From NCBI GenBank assembly GCA_943324165.2, contig CALPKO020000117.1, positions 1-5,635 of the forward strand: a DNA stretch of 5,635 nt, in the 5' to 3' direction. Under the pieces are notes generated by a model. It worked only from the letters and a program-made list of their open reading frames with translations. It was not told where the DNA came from and made no database searches. This DNA is from Bdellovibrio sp. ZAP7 (lineage in GTDB: Bacteria; Bacteroidota; Bacteroidia; Flavobacteriales; Flavobacteriaceae). Position 1 is the first letter of the stretch. The number at the start of each line of letters is the position of its first letter. Below are positions 5,509 through 5,635 of the stretch, piece by piece. Made by a program: the position numbers and the translations under genes.

Positions 5509-5635
5509 TTTCTTAGTCAATCGATCAAATCGAATATATAAAAACAAAGCTGCAACGGTCAATCCTGCCAAAAGTCCAATCCAAATGCCGACTGCCTTTA
5601 ACTCGGTATATTTACACAAATAAAAAGAAATTGGA
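5503..5635 (-). CDS. C-terminal end of a MATE-family efflux transporter (partial)
   Basis: The last 43 codons and the TAG stop of a gene that continues beyond the right edge. The translation starts PISFYLCKYTEL, passes through a hydrophobic helix KAVGIWIGLLAGLTVAALF, and ends LYIRFDRLTKKV. The GIW-GLLAGL-VAAL pattern with a following basic RF tail is typical of the last transmembrane helix of NorM/DinF-like MATE transporters, inner-membrane proteins that export cationic drugs using a sodium or proton gradient. The subfamily cannot be told from this piece. It is on the same strand as the SPFH gene, 108 bp upstream of it. Confidence 0.8.
   Translation of the reverse strand, partial: PISFYLCKYTELKAVGIWIGLLAGLTVAALFLYIRFDRLTKKV

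Overview
The window looks like chromosomal DNA from a flavobacterium (Bacteroidota, Flavobacterium or a close relative). The grounds are its AT-rich, A-tract-rich spacers, the lack of Shine-Dalgarno sequences before any start codon, two exact matches to the Bacteroidota -7 promoter box TAnnTTTG, and gene products that resemble flavobacterial families. The genes are mostly ordinary housekeeping and transport genes. The least explained parts are the spacers.

Left part (1-2332). A fragment of a minus-strand reading frame runs off the left edge. It has no ATG, so it may be broken or start at TTG. A spacer of about 190 bp follows, holding a partial intergenic repeat, a pair of 11-bp direct repeats and a promoter. 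Then comes a plus-strand pair: an Fsr-type (fosmidomycin resistance-like) MFS exporter and, 18 bp later, a predicted beta-propeller protein of unknown function (DUF6929-like).

Middle (2333-2494). This is a convergent spacer with a short 8-bp-period repeat (GCAAAGnC) and a good stem-loop that can end transcription from both sides.

Right part (2495-5635), all minus strand. In transcription order it holds the C-terminal end of a MATE-family exporter (cut by the window edge), a prohibitin-like SPFH/Band-7 membrane protein, a 76-residue very acidic conserved protein, and an ABC-F ATPase of the YheS/YdiF type. Gaps are 108, 62 and 57 bp, so read-through is possible, but the ABC-F gene also has its own candidate promoter. 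The SPFH gene is bracketed by two arrays of related 7-bp repeats in opposite orientation. One array runs into the MATE stop codon and the other ends a few bases before the acidic protein's start codon.

No RNA gene, CRISPR array, insertion sequence or defence system was seen. The two transporters are export-type, and the ABC-F protein is expected to act on ribosomes. Nothing in the sequence shows that these genes form one pathway.
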